Assembly (NCBI GenBank): GCA_036556905.1
Contig: DATBIM010000069.1
Coordinates: 1 to 64,000 of the forward strand
Length of the DNA: 64,000 nt
Reading direction: 5' to 3'
DNA from: 40CM-4-69-5 sp036556905
GTDB lineage: Bacteria > Methylomirabilota > Methylomirabilia > Rokubacteriales > CSP1-6
Positions 45,680 through 53,325 of the stretch are shown here, one piece after another. Positions within the stretch are counted from its first letter, which is position 1; each line of letters begins with the position of its first letter. The position numbers and the translations under genes were made by a program. The notes beneath the pieces were generated by a model. The model saw only the letters and a program-made list of their open reading frames with translations, ran no database searches and was not told the DNA's origin.

Positions 45680-47453
45680 CGTGGAGCTCGACGACGTCGT
45701 CGGCCGCGCATTCGATCGCCGGCTGGTGGCCCGCCTGGCCCGGATCACCCGGCCGCACGCCCGGCTGCTGGTGGCGACGGCGCTCCTCTTTCCCCTGATC
45801 GCCGGGCTCGAGCTGCTCCAGCCCTACCTGCTCAAGGTTGCCATCGACGAGCATATTCTGACGAACGACTGGGCCGGGTTGACGGGCGTGGCCACCATCT
45901 TTCTGGGCGTGCTGCTGGCCCTGGCCGCGGCGCGAGCCGTGGAGTCCTACCTCATGCATCTGGCCGGGCAGCGGGTGATGCACGATCTGCGCGGCCAGCT
46001 CTTCCGTCATCTCCTGCGCCAGGAGGCCGCCTTCTTCGACCGGAACCCCGTGGGGCGGCTGATGACCCGGGTCCTGAACGACGTGGAAGCGATCAGCGAG
46101 GCCTTTACCAGCGGGCTCGTCGCGGTGGTGGGCGACGTCATCACCCTGGCCGGCGTCGTGGCCGTGATGCTGTGGATGGACTGGCGGCTGGCCCTGGTGA
46201 CGTTCGCGATCGTCCCCGTGCTGAGCGGGGCCGCCGCCTACTTCCGCGTGCGGGCTCGTGACGCCTATCGCACCGTGCGCTGGCGCCTGGCCCGCCTCAA
46301 TGCCTTCCTGCAGGAGTCGCTACAGGGCATGACGGTCATCCAGCTCTTCGGCCGCGAGGACCACGAGTTCACCGCGTTCCGCCGGCTCAACCGCGAGCTC
46401 CGCCGCGCGATGTTCGCCTCCACGGTGTGGGAGGCCTCGCTCTACGCCACGGTCGAGGCCCTGAGCTCGACGGCCCTGGCCCTGTTGCTGTGGTACGGGG
46501 CCGGGCAGATCGCCGTCGAGGCCGTGACCTTCGGCACGCTGGTGGCCTTCATCCAGTACACAAACCGCTTCTTCCTGCCTATCCGGGATCTGGGCGCCAA
46601 GTACACGGTGATGCAGGCCGCCATGGCGTCCTCGGAGCGCGTCTTCGCCCTGCTCGACCGCACGCCCACCATCGTGACCCCGGCGACGCTGCCGCCGGCC
46701 ACCCGGCGCGCGGAGCCGGCGGTGGCCCTGCGCGGCGTGTGGTTCGCCTATGCCGGTGAGCAGTGGGTGTTGCGCGATTGCTCGTTCGCGGTGGGGGCCG
46801 GCGAGCACGTCGCGCTGGTGGGGCCGACGGGCGAAGGCAAGAGCACGTGCGCGCGCCTGCTCAACCGCGCCTACGACGTGCAGCGGGGGCAGGTGCTGGT
46901 GAATGGCATCGACGCGCGCGAGTGGGACCTCGAGCGCCTGCGCCGGCACGTCGGCATCGTCTTTCAGGAGGCGGTGCTCTTCACCGGCACCGTGGAGACG
47001 AATCTCACGACCGTGGCCGACGGGCGGGTGGGCCGCGCGGAGCTGCTGCGCGCGGTGGAGGCGGCCCGCTGCGGACCCCTGCTGCAGGCGCTGCCGCGCG
47101 GGCTGGGCGAGGAGCTCGTGGAGCGGGGGGCGAATCTCTCGCACGGCCAGCGCCAGCTCTTGGCCATTGCCCGGGCCCTCGTGTACAATCCCGCCGTCCT
47201 CGTCCTCGACGAGGCAACCTCCAGCGTGGATCCGGAGTCGGAAGCGCTGATTCGGCACGCCATCGCGCGCCTGGCGGAGGGCCGAACGACGATCACCATC
47301 GCCCACCGGCTGTCGACGGTGCAGCATGCCGACCGCATCCTGGTCTTGCACCACGGGCGCATCCACGAGGAGGGTCGTCACGCCGAGCTGCTGAGGCGGG
47401 GCGGCGTGTACGCGCGGTTGTGGGAGCTGTCGATCCGCGCGCGCCCGGCCTGA
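45672..47453 (+). CDS. ABC exporter half-transporter, second of a pair
   Basis: 593 residues, the partner of the preceding gene, overlapping it by 8 bases with a GTG start. Six membrane segments, then an ATPase with GPTGEGKSTCARL (Walker A), LSHGQRQLLAIARAL (signature) and VLVLDEATSSVD (Walker B with the catalytic Glu). TIAHRLSTV is the H-loop. The pair should form a heterodimer with one good and one degenerate site, like TM287/288 or LmrCD. The cargo, lipid or drug, is not identifiable. Confidence 0.93.
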   Translation: MPDVELDDVVGRAFDRRLVARLARITRPHARLLVATALLFPLIAGLELLQPYLLKVAIDEHILTNDWAGLTGVATIFLGVLLALAAARAVESYLMHLAGQRVMHDLRGQLFRHLLRQEAAFFDRNPVGRLMTRVLNDVEAISEAFTSGLVAVVGDVITLAGVVAVMLWMDWRLALVTFAIVPVLSGAAAYFRVRARDAYRTVRWRLARLNAFLQESLQGMTVIQLFGREDHEFTAFRRLNRELRRAMFASTVWEASLYATVEALSSTALALLLWYGAGQIAVEAVTFGTLVAFIQYTNRFFLPIRDLGAKYTVMQAAMASSERVFALLDRTPTIVTPATLPPATRRAEPAVALRGVWFAYAGEQWVLRDCSFAVGAGEHVALVGPTGEGKSTCARLLNRAYDVQRGQVLVNGIDAREWDLERLRRHVGIVFQEAVLFTGTVETNLTTVADGRVGRAELLRAVEAARCGPLLQALPRGLGEELVERGANLSHGQRQLLAIARALVYNPAVLVLDEATSSVDPESEALIRHAIARLAEGRTTITIAHRLSTVQHADRILVLHHGRIHEEGRHAELLRRGGVYARLWELSIRARPA

Positions 47454-47458
47454 GCTTC

Positions 47459-47749
47459 ATGCACGCGGTGTGGCGTCTGGTGCGCCGTATCCCGCGGGGC
47501 CGCGTGGCCACGTACGGGCAGCTGGCCGCGCTGCTGGGCCGACCACGAGCGGCGCGGGCGGTGGGCCGGGCGATGCAGCAATGTCCGACCGACATTCCGT
47601 GGCATCGGGTCGTGAACGCGCGCGGCGGCATCAGCGCCCGGGCGCGGATGAGCGGCATGCTGACGCAGCGCCTGCGCCTGCAGGCAGAGGGTCTCGCACT
47701 ACGAGGTGGCCGGGTGGCGCTGTCGCGTCACCGCTGGCATCCCCGATAG
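47459..47749 (+). CDS. Alkyltransferase-like protein (ATL)
   Basis: A 96-residue protein with the fold of the DNA-binding domain of O6-alkylguanine-DNA alkyltransferase: IPRGRVATYGQLAALLGRPRAARAVGRAMQ holds the helix-turn-helix and arginine finger. The active-site PCHRV of true alkyltransferases reads PWHRVV, a Trp in place of the Cys. That is the hallmark of ATL proteins, which bind O6-alkylguanine without repairing it and call in nucleotide excision repair. The ATG is 5 bases after the exporter stop. It ends 9 bases before the LLM gene. Confidence 0.88.
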   Translation: MHAVWRLVRRIPRGRVATYGQLAALLGRPRAARAVGRAMQQCPTDIPWHRVVNARGGISARARMSGMLTQRLRLQAEGLALRGGRVALSRHRWHPR

Positions 47750-47758
47750 GAGCACGCG

Positions 47759-48787
47759 ATGAGGCTGGCCCTGCACCTGAGCTACTCGGGCCCGACCCTG
47801 GACCTGGACCTGGCCAAGGTCCTGGAGGCCGAGCGACTCGGCTACGACTCCGTCTGGACCGCGGAGGCCTACGGCTCCGATGCCGTGACGGTAGCCGCCT
47901 GGATCGCGGCCCGCACCGAGCGCATCCACGTCGGTACCGCCATCATGCAGATTCCCGCGCGTACGCCGGCCATGGCGGCCATGACCGCGATGAGCCTCGA
48001 CGCGCTCTCGCACGGACGGTTCCGCCTGGGCCTCGGGGTGTCGGGGCCGCAGGTGGTGGAGGGTTGGCATGGCCAGCCCTTCGGCCGGCCGCTGGGCCGG
48101 ACGCGGGAGTATGTCCAGATCGTGCGGGCCATCCTCCGCCGCGACAAGCCGCTGGAGTTCCGCGGCGCGAACTACCAGATTCCCTACACCGGTCCGGACG
48201 CCACCGGGCTCGGCAAACCGCTGCGCTCGATCCTGCACGGCCGCGCCGACCTGCCCATCTACCTGGCGGCCATCGGTCCCCGGAACGTGGCCCTGGCCGC
48301 GGAGATCGCCGACGGCTGGATCCCCACGTTCTTTGCGCCCCGGCACATGAAGATGTTCCGGGAGTGGCTCGGCCAGGGATTTCGGGCGGCGGGGGGCTCG
48401 GCAGTCACGCCGGAGCGCTTCGACATCATGCCGTCGGTCGGCGTCATGGTGGGTGACCGCGTGGAGGAATGCCGGGCGCGGATGAAGGGGCGCCTCGCCC
48501 TCTACGTTGGCGGGATGGGCGCGCGGGGGAAGAACTTCTACAATGAGCTGGTGCGCCGCTACGGGTACGACGAGGCGGCGCGCACGATCCAGGACCTGTA
48601 CCTCGGCGGTCGCAAGGCCGAGGCCGAGGCGGCGGTGCCGGACGCGCTCGTGGACGACGTTGCTCTCTGCGGGCCGCGGGAGCGCATCCGGGAACGGCTC
48701 GCCGAATGGAAGGCGGCGGGGGTGACGACGCTCATGATCGGCGGCGACGCCACCGCGGTTCGCACGATGGCCGAGGTAGCGCTCTAG
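47759..48787 (+). CDS. LLM-class flavin/F420-dependent oxidoreductase
   Basis: A 342-residue luciferase-like monooxygenase-fold protein of the F420-dependent group: LEAERLGYDSVWTAEAYGSDAV, GTAIMQIPARTPAMAAMTAMSLD, FRLGLGVSGPQVVEGWHG and IYLAAIGPRNVALAAEIADGW. Whether it uses F420 or FMN cannot be told by eye. Typical relatives act on acyl-CoA, alcohol or xenobiotic substrates. It is followed after 12 bases by a short-chain dehydrogenase. Confidence 0.88.
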   Translation: MRLALHLSYSGPTLDLDLAKVLEAERLGYDSVWTAEAYGSDAVTVAAWIAARTERIHVGTAIMQIPARTPAMAAMTAMSLDALSHGRFRLGLGVSGPQVVEGWHGQPFGRPLGRTREYVQIVRAILRRDKPLEFRGANYQIPYTGPDATGLGKPLRSILHGRADLPIYLAAIGPRNVALAAEIADGWIPTFFAPRHMKMFREWLGQGFRAAGGSAVTPERFDIMPSVGVMVGDRVEECRARMKGRLALYVGGMGARGKNFYNELVRRYGYDEAARTIQDLYLGGRKAEAEAAVPDALVDDVALCGPRERIRERLAEWKAAGVTTLMIGGDATAVRTMAEVAL

Positions 48788-48799
48788 AGGCGGGATGGG

Positions 48800-49561
48800 A
48801 TGAAGCTCAAGGACCGAGTGGCGATCATCACCGGCGCCGGGTCCGGCATCGGCGCCGCGACGGCGATGGCGATGGCGGCCGAAGGCGCGCGGGTGGTCGT
48901 GACCGACATCAACGAGGCGGGGGCCAAGACTACCGCGGGCCAGATCGAGAAGGCGGGGGGCCGGGCGCTGAGCCTGCGCGCCGACGTCACCAGCGCCGCC
49001 GACAACCAGCGCATCGTGGAGCGGGCCGTGGCGACCTTCGGGAGCCTCGACGTGTTCCACGCCAACGCCGGCGTCCCGCAGTGGAAGCTCGACATCGAGG
49101 ACGTCGACGAGGCGGCCTTCGACCAGATCATGGCCGTGAACGTCAAGGGCGTCTGGCTGGGCGCCAAGTACGCGCTGCCGGTGATGAAGCGGCAGCGTCG
49201 CGGGGTCTTTCTCATCACGGCCTCGACCGCGTCCATCCGACCCCGGGCGGGCAGTCAGACCTACGCTGCCTCGAAGGGCGCGGTGACCACGCTGGCCAAG
49301 GCCCTGGCCCTGGAAGCGGCGCCCTACGGGGTTCGGGTCGTCGCCATCGCGCCGGTGGCCACCCACACGCCGATGCTGCCCACGTTCATGAACAAGAAGG
49401 AAGTGGACGAGGAGGGCCTGAGCCGTTACGTGGCCACGGTTCCCCTCGGCCGGCTCAACCTGCCTCACGATGTCGCCCGGGCCGCCGTCTTCCTCGCCTC
49501 CGACGACGCCGCCATGATCACCGGCAGTTGCCTGGAGGTCGACGGCGGTCGATGTCTCTGA
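48800..49561 (+). CDS. Short-chain dehydrogenase/reductase
   Basis: A classical SDR of 253 residues. ITGAGSGIGAATAMAMA is the cofactor loop, VTDIN supplies the acidic residue favouring NAD(H), HANAG is the NNAG-type motif, and Ser-x-Tyr-x3-Lys is present as SQTYAASKGAV. The end GSCLEVDGGRCL is standard. FabG-like enzymes look the same; the context with an LLM oxidoreductase suggests a degradative or side-pathway role, but the substrate is unknown. Confidence 0.9.
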   Translation: MKLKDRVAIITGAGSGIGAATAMAMAAEGARVVVTDINEAGAKTTAGQIEKAGGRALSLRADVTSAADNQRIVERAVATFGSLDVFHANAGVPQWKLDIEDVDEAAFDQIMAVNVKGVWLGAKYALPVMKRQRRGVFLITASTASIRPRAGSQTYAASKGAVTTLAKALALEAAPYGVRVVAIAPVATHTPMLPTFMNKKEVDEEGLSRYVATVPLGRLNLPHDVARAAVFLASDDAAMITGSCLEVDGGRCL

Positions 49562-49622
49562 GGGATCGCGAGAGACTGTACGGGTCGTCGGGCGCCACGC
49601 GAACCGGGGGGCCGTCGTTCAA

Positions 49623-50558
49623 ATGAAGGTCGTTCCCCTGGGCGCCGACTCGCTGGGTGTGCGCTCCATGGCCACCTTCGTGGAAGTTGCCGGCACGGGC
49701 ATCCTGGTCGACCCCGGGGCCACCCTGGCGCCGGCCCGCTTCGGCCTTCCCCCCAGCGAAGCGGAGTGGGAGGCGCTGCGCCGGGTCAACGACCGCATTT
49801 CCGCCTATGCCGCGCGAGCCCAGCTCGTCTTCGTCAGCCACTACCACGAGGACCATTTCCGCTCCGATCCGGTCTCCTACGCGGGTCGCCTGGTCCTGGC
49901 CAAGGATCCCCGCCGGATGCTGCAGGGACAGCAGGCGCGGCGGGGGGCCGAGCTCTGGCGGGCCCTCAGCGGCCGTGCCCGCGTGGAGTCGGCGGACGCC
50001 GCGATCCGTCGGGAAGGGGAGCTGACGCTCGAGGTGTCGCCTCCGCTGGCCCACGGTGTGGAGGGCACGGCGCTCGGCTACGTCGTGGCCCTCACGGTGG
50101 TCGACCACGCCGAGCGCGAGCGCTTCGTGTTCGCCTCCGATGTGCAGGGTCCACTCTCTCCGGTGGCGGCCGCCTACCTCACGCGCCAGCGGCCCACGCT
50201 GCTCTATCTCTCCGGTCCGCCCTCGTATCTCGAGCACATCGTGGGTCCGGCGACCATCGACCGCGGGATCGACCATCTGCTCCGGGTCATCGAGTCCACC
50301 GGCTGCCGCGTTGTCTTCGATCACCACGCCCTGCGCGATCCGCGCTGGGGTGAGCGCTTCGGACGACTGCTCGAGACGGGCCGGGTGACCACCGCGGCCG
50401 GATATCTCGGGCTGGCCGACACGCCGCTGGAGGCCAGTCGCCGCCAGCGCTGGAGCGCGTTGCGCAAGCCCGCGGCCAAGGCTCGGGGGGAGCGTGCTAT
50501 CATGACGCGGCGTGGCGTGGGCAGCCGCCGCGCGGCGAAAGGAGGACACCGCGAGTGA
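49623..50558 (+). CDS. Metallo-beta-lactamase-fold hydrolase
   Basis: 311 residues. SHYHEDHF at residues 72-79 is the HxHxDH metal motif; FASDVQGPLS supplies the later Asp and VVFDHHALRD the later His. It resembles the UPF0282-like group of MBL proteins known mainly from archaea and some bacteria, whose activity is unknown. The C-terminal 25 residues are basic and probably variable: their codons contain the AGGAGG of the next gene. Its TGA overlaps the GTG of the selenocysteine peroxiredoxin. Confidence 0.82.
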   Translation: MKVVPLGADSLGVRSMATFVEVAGTGILVDPGATLAPARFGLPPSEAEWEALRRVNDRISAYAARAQLVFVSHYHEDHFRSDPVSYAGRLVLAKDPRRMLQGQQARRGAELWRALSGRARVESADAAIRREGELTLEVSPPLAHGVEGTALGYVVALTVVDHAERERFVFASDVQGPLSPVAAAYLTRQRPTLLYLSGPPSYLEHIVGPATIDRGIDHLLRVIESTGCRVVFDHHALRDPRWGERFGRLLETGRVTTAAGYLGLADTPLEASRRQRWSALRKPAAKARGERAIMTRRGVGSRRAAKGGHRE

Positions 50559-51028
50559 GCACTGCCGGCGAAACGACCCTCCGGGTAGGCGATCCCGCCC
50601 CCGAGTTCACTCTCAAGACGATCGGGCTCAAGGATGTCAGCCTGCGCGATTACCGCGGCAAGAATGTCGTGCTGCTCTTCTACCCGCTCGACTGGACGCC
50701 CGGTTGAAGCACCTGCATGCCCGCCTTCGATAAGCGCGTGCGCGATTTCGAGGCGGCCAATGCCCAGGTTCTGGGCGTGAGCACTGACAGCCCCTTCAGT
50801 CATGAAAACTGGGCCAAGACGGTGGGCATCAGCCACTATCCGCTCCTCTCCGATATCCAGCGTAGTGTGGCCAGGCAGTACGGAGTCTACTGGCCCGACT
50901 GGAACGCCAACGTCCGCGCGACGTTCGTCATCGACCGCCACGGGGTGGTGCGCTACACCGAACGCTACGGCAAGGGCGAGCTGCCGGATCCCGATAAGAT
51001 CCTGGCCGAGGTCCGAAAGCTCGGCTGA
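50555..51028 (+). CDS. Selenocysteine-containing peroxiredoxin (in-frame UGA)
   Basis: Read through TGA at 50705-50707, the frame gives a 157-residue peroxiredoxin of the BCP/AhpE type: VGDPAPEFTLK, LLFYPLDWTPG, then U51-S-T-C54, then QVLGVSTDSPFSHENWAK and FVIDRHGVVRY. U51 takes the place of the peroxidatic Cys in the family's TPGCT motif. C54 is the only other thiol in the protein, so a U-x-x-C selenenylsulfide is the likely resolving pair. GTG start with AGGAGG about nine bases before it and overlap with the upstream TGA. A hairpin fitting the bacterial SECIS rules follows the UGA. No selA, selB, selC or selD lies in the window. Confidence 0.9.
50705..50741 (+). promoter_or_regulatory. bSECIS-like hairpin directing selenocysteine insertion
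   Basis: GCATGC (50715-50720) pairs with GCGTGC (50736-50741), and CTT (50725-50727) pairs with AAG (50732-50734), leaving apical loop CGAT at 50728-50731. The loop begins 20 bases after the UGA and its second base is G. Bacterial SECIS elements need an apical loop about 16-37 bases after the UGA with a G among the first two loop bases, so both rules are met. The internal bulge (CCGC against C) is the weak point. Confidence 0.7.
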
Positions 51029-51040
51029 GCTCATGCGGTG

Positions 51041-51267
51041 GTGACACGGCCCGCGGTGCTTGCCGCGCTGGCGTTGATGGTCGCCGCCCCGTCTCGGCGC
51101 TGATGGCGGGTGGCCGGGGCGGACAGAAGCCGTGGCTGACGCACACCGTGTTCGATGTTCCGCTGGAGGCGATCCGGATGCCAGGGCGCACGCCGCACGG
51201 CTTCGTCGAGCAAGAGGCCGAGGTCGCCACCGGCATCGCGCGGTTCATCCGCGGCGCACGCTATTGA
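51041..51267 (+). pseudogene. Decayed remnant of an exported protein
   Basis: GTG 51041 opens a 20-codon frame that looks like a signal peptide (TRPAVLAALALMVAAP) and ends at TGA 51101. In another frame ATG 51103 encodes 54 residues (GGQKPWLTHTVFDVPLEAIR, then GFVEQEAEVATGIARFIRG) ending at TGA 51265. A frameshift would join them. I do not recognise the family. It could be a dead gene or two chance frames in a 257-base gap. Confidence 0.3.
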
Positions 51268-51285
51268 GGCGGACTGGCGCGGGTC

Positions 51286-51756
51286 ATGCCCGACCACGTT
51301 CTGCAGTCGCGTGTGTGGCTGGACCGTCCGCGCCCTGAGGTGTTCACCTTTTTTGCCGAGCCCGCCAACCTGGCTCGGATCACTCCCCCCTGGCTGGCGT
51401 TCCGGCTGCTGACTCCCGCGCCGACCATGGCGGCCTTCGCCGTCTTCGATTACGGGATTCGTTGGCTCGGGATGCCCCTGCGCTGGCGCGCGTTCATCCG
51501 GGAGTACGACCCGCCGGGCCACTTCGTCGATGTTCAGGTTCGCGGGCCCTACCACAAGTGGGAGCACCGCCACCTGTTCCGGGAGGAGCGTGGCGGGACA
51601 TCGGTGGAGGACTACGTGCGCTACCAGCTGCGTCTGGGTCCGATCGGCCGCTCGCTGAACGCGCTGGTGGTCGGCCGCCAGCTCGCCGCGATCTGGGCTT
51701 ACCGGCGCCGGCGCGTCGGCGAGCTGCTCGCCCCCGCACTGGACAGGCCGCCATGA
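51286..51756 (+). CDS. SRPBCC-family (START/Bet v1-like) protein
   Basis: 156 residues with the cyclase/dehydrase-like pattern often named SRPBCC: SRVWLDRPRPEVFTFFAEPANLARITPPW at the start, IREYDPPGHFVDVQVRGPYHKWEHRHLF in the middle, and a basic C-terminal helix. These proteins bind hydrophobic ligands in a single cavity. It is coupled to the endonuclease IV gene by ATGA overlap. Ligand unknown. Confidence 0.82.
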   Translation: MPDHVLQSRVWLDRPRPEVFTFFAEPANLARITPPWLAFRLLTPAPTMAAFAVFDYGIRWLGMPLRWRAFIREYDPPGHFVDVQVRGPYHKWEHRHLFREERGGTSVEDYVRYQLRLGPIGRSLNALVVGRQLAAIWAYRRRRVGELLAPALDRPP

Positions 51757-52778
51757 AGGGAGACAGCGCGGGTCGTCGCACCCCACGCGAATGGGGGAGG
51801 TTTGGAGGGGGGCGCGTCACGTGCCCCCCTCCAAGCAGGGACGAGCTCGGCGCCCACATGTCCATCGCCGGGGGACTCTGGCGGGCACTGGAGCGCGGTG
51901 AGGCCCTGGGCTGCGGGGCGGTACAGATCTTCCTCAAGAACCAGCGACAGTGGGCCGGACCACCGCTCACCCCCGACGACGTCCGCGCCTTCGCGGCCGC
52001 GCGCCGCCGCACGGGCATCCGCGCGGTCTTCGCCCACGCCAGTTACCTGATCAACCTGGCCGGCCCGCGCCCGGCAGAGTGGGCGCGCGCCGTCGACGCC
52101 TTCGTCGATGAGCTCGAGCGGGGTGAGGCGCTGAGCCTGGGCTGCCTGGTCGTCCATCCCGGCTCCCATCTGGGGGCGGGCCTGGACGCGGGACTGGCCC
52201 GCGTCGCGGCGGCCCTCGACGAAGCCACGCGTCGTACCGCCGGCTACCGGATCCGCATCGCGCTGGAGAACACGGCCGGTGGTGGCGACACCCTGGGCCG
52301 CCGCCTCACCGAGCTCGGCGTCCTCATCGGGCGAGTCCGGCAGCCGGAGCGGGTCGGCGTATGCATCGACACCTGCCACCTGTTCGCCGCGGGGTACGAT
52401 ATCCGCTCGGCGCCGGGGTGGCAGGCGGCCGTTGCCGAGTGCGCGGAGCAGGTGGGGCTCGAGCGGGTCCTGGCCTTCCATCTCAACGACGCCCGGGCCG
52501 GGTTGGGTTCCGGCCTCGACCGTCACGAGCACATCGGTCAGGGCTACCTCGGTCGCCCCGCTTTCCGCCGGCTCCTCATCGACGCCCGCTTCCGCGACAT
52601 CCCCAAGGTGCTGGAGACCCCGAAAGCGCCGGAGCCCCTGGCCGACCGGCGCAACCTGGCCCGGCTGCGCGCGCTGGCTAGCGGGCCGACGTCACCCCGA
52701 CGCGCCGGCACAGCGCGCGGACGGGACAGCGCGAGCAGCGCGGTGAGATCGGAGTGCAGACGTTCTGGCCGAAGCTGA
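51753..52778 (+). CDS. nfo: Endonuclease IV (AP endonuclease family 2) with inserted repeat near the N-terminus
   Basis: Nfo cuts the backbone at abasic sites in base excision repair. The family core begins at residue 31 (ELGAHMSIAGG, with the first conserved His), and continues with LVVHPGSHLG, IALENTAGGG, CIDTCHLFAAGYD and LNDARAGLGSGLDRHEHIGQG, supplying the His, Glu and Asp ligands of the three zincs. Residues about 8-28 come from a palindromic repeat (51775-51834). ATG 51753 is supported by the ATGA overlap with the upstream gene. The last 32 codons lie beyond the usual Nfo end and overlap the 3' end of nth on the other strand by 101 bases. Confidence 0.85.
   Translation: MKGDSAGRRTPREWGRFGGGRVTCPPPSRDELGAHMSIAGGLWRALERGEALGCGAVQIFLKNQRQWAGPPLTPDDVRAFAAARRRTGIRAVFAHASYLINLAGPRPAEWARAVDAFVDELERGEALSLGCLVVHPGSHLGAGLDAGLARVAAALDEATRRTAGYRIRIALENTAGGGDTLGRRLTELGVLIGRVRQPERVGVCIDTCHLFAAGYDIRSAPGWQAAVAECAEQVGLERVLAFHLNDARAGLGSGLDRHEHIGQGYLGRPAFRRLLIDARFRDIPKVLETPKAPEPLADRRNLARLRALASGPTSPRRAGTARGRDSASSAVRSECRRSGRS
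51775..51834 (+). repeat. 60-bp palindromic dispersed repeat, copy A, inside the nfo reading frame
   Basis: The segment agrees with the reverse complement of 54682-54741 at 53 of 60 positions by direct alignment. It contains a perfect 10-bp stem, GGAGGGGGGC (51804-51813) and GCCCCCCTCC (51823-51832). In nfo it is read as about 20 residues (TPREWGRFGGGRVTCPPP) between the start codon and the first conserved motif, without breaking the frame. Confidence 0.85.
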
Positions 52779-53325
52779 CGAGCAGATCGTTGTAGCCGAT
52801 CCAGTAGCGGCGGGGGAGCCGGCGACGCAGCGCCTGCTCCGTCTCGTCCGGCGTGTTCGTCCGCACATAGCCGAGGCGGTTCGAGATGCGGTGCACGTGG
52901 GTGTCCACGCAGATCCCGGGCTTGCCGTAGCCCATCGTGACCACGAGGTTCGCGGTCTTGCGGCCCACCCCCGTGAAGGTCAACAGGTCATCGATCTCGT
53001 CGGGGACCCGGCCGTCGAAGCGCTCGATGATGTCATGGCAGATCGTCCGAATGGCGCGGGCCTTGGTGCGGTAGAAGCCGACCGGGTAGATGGCGCGCTC
53101 GATCTGGCGTGGGGTGAGTCGGAGCATGGCCGGCGGCGTGCCGGCCAGGGCGAAGAGCCGCGCGGCGGCCGGGCCGGTCGTGGTGTCCTGGGTCCGCAGC
53201 GAGAGGATGCAGGCGATCAGGACCCGGAAAGGATCGCGTGATTCGGCGGCCACCACCGCCAGCGCGGTCGGGCTCCAGGCCGACCGTGTCTGCTGGAGCC
53301 GGCGGATGACGTCCCCGATCCTCAG
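52678..53325 (-). CDS. nth: Endonuclease III
   Basis: Nth is a bifunctional glycosylase/AP lyase for oxidised pyrimidines. The helix-hairpin-helix LLTFTGVGRKTANLVV carries the catalytic Lys, CVDTHVHRISNRLG the catalytic Asp, and the C-terminal 4Fe-4S loop is C-x6-C-x2-C-x5-C (CTPISPRCSRCPVRALC). The first ordinary start is GTG 53256, but conserved sequence (VIRRLQQTRSAWSPTALAV) continues to CTG 53325. That CTG overlaps the upstream stop as CTGA, and I take it as the likely start. With it the protein is 215 residues, the normal length. Confidence 0.9.
   Translation of the reverse strand: MRIGDVIRRLQQTRSAWSPTALAVVAAESRDPFRVLIACILSLRTQDTTTGPAAARLFALAGTPPAMLRLTPRQIERAIYPVGFYRTKARAIRTICHDIIERFDGRVPDEIDDLLTFTGVGRKTANLVVTMGYGKPGICVDTHVHRISNRLGYVRTNTPDETEQALRRRLPRRYWIGYNDLLVSFGQNVCTPISPRCSRCPVRALCRRVGVTSAR

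Noticed and set aside
50705..50707. Reading the TGA in the peroxiredoxin as a nonsense mutation or sequencing error
   Set aside because: It falls precisely at the catalytic position, the rest of the frame is intact, and a hairpin with the expected geometry follows. A chance stop there is unlikely, though the Sec machinery still has to be found.
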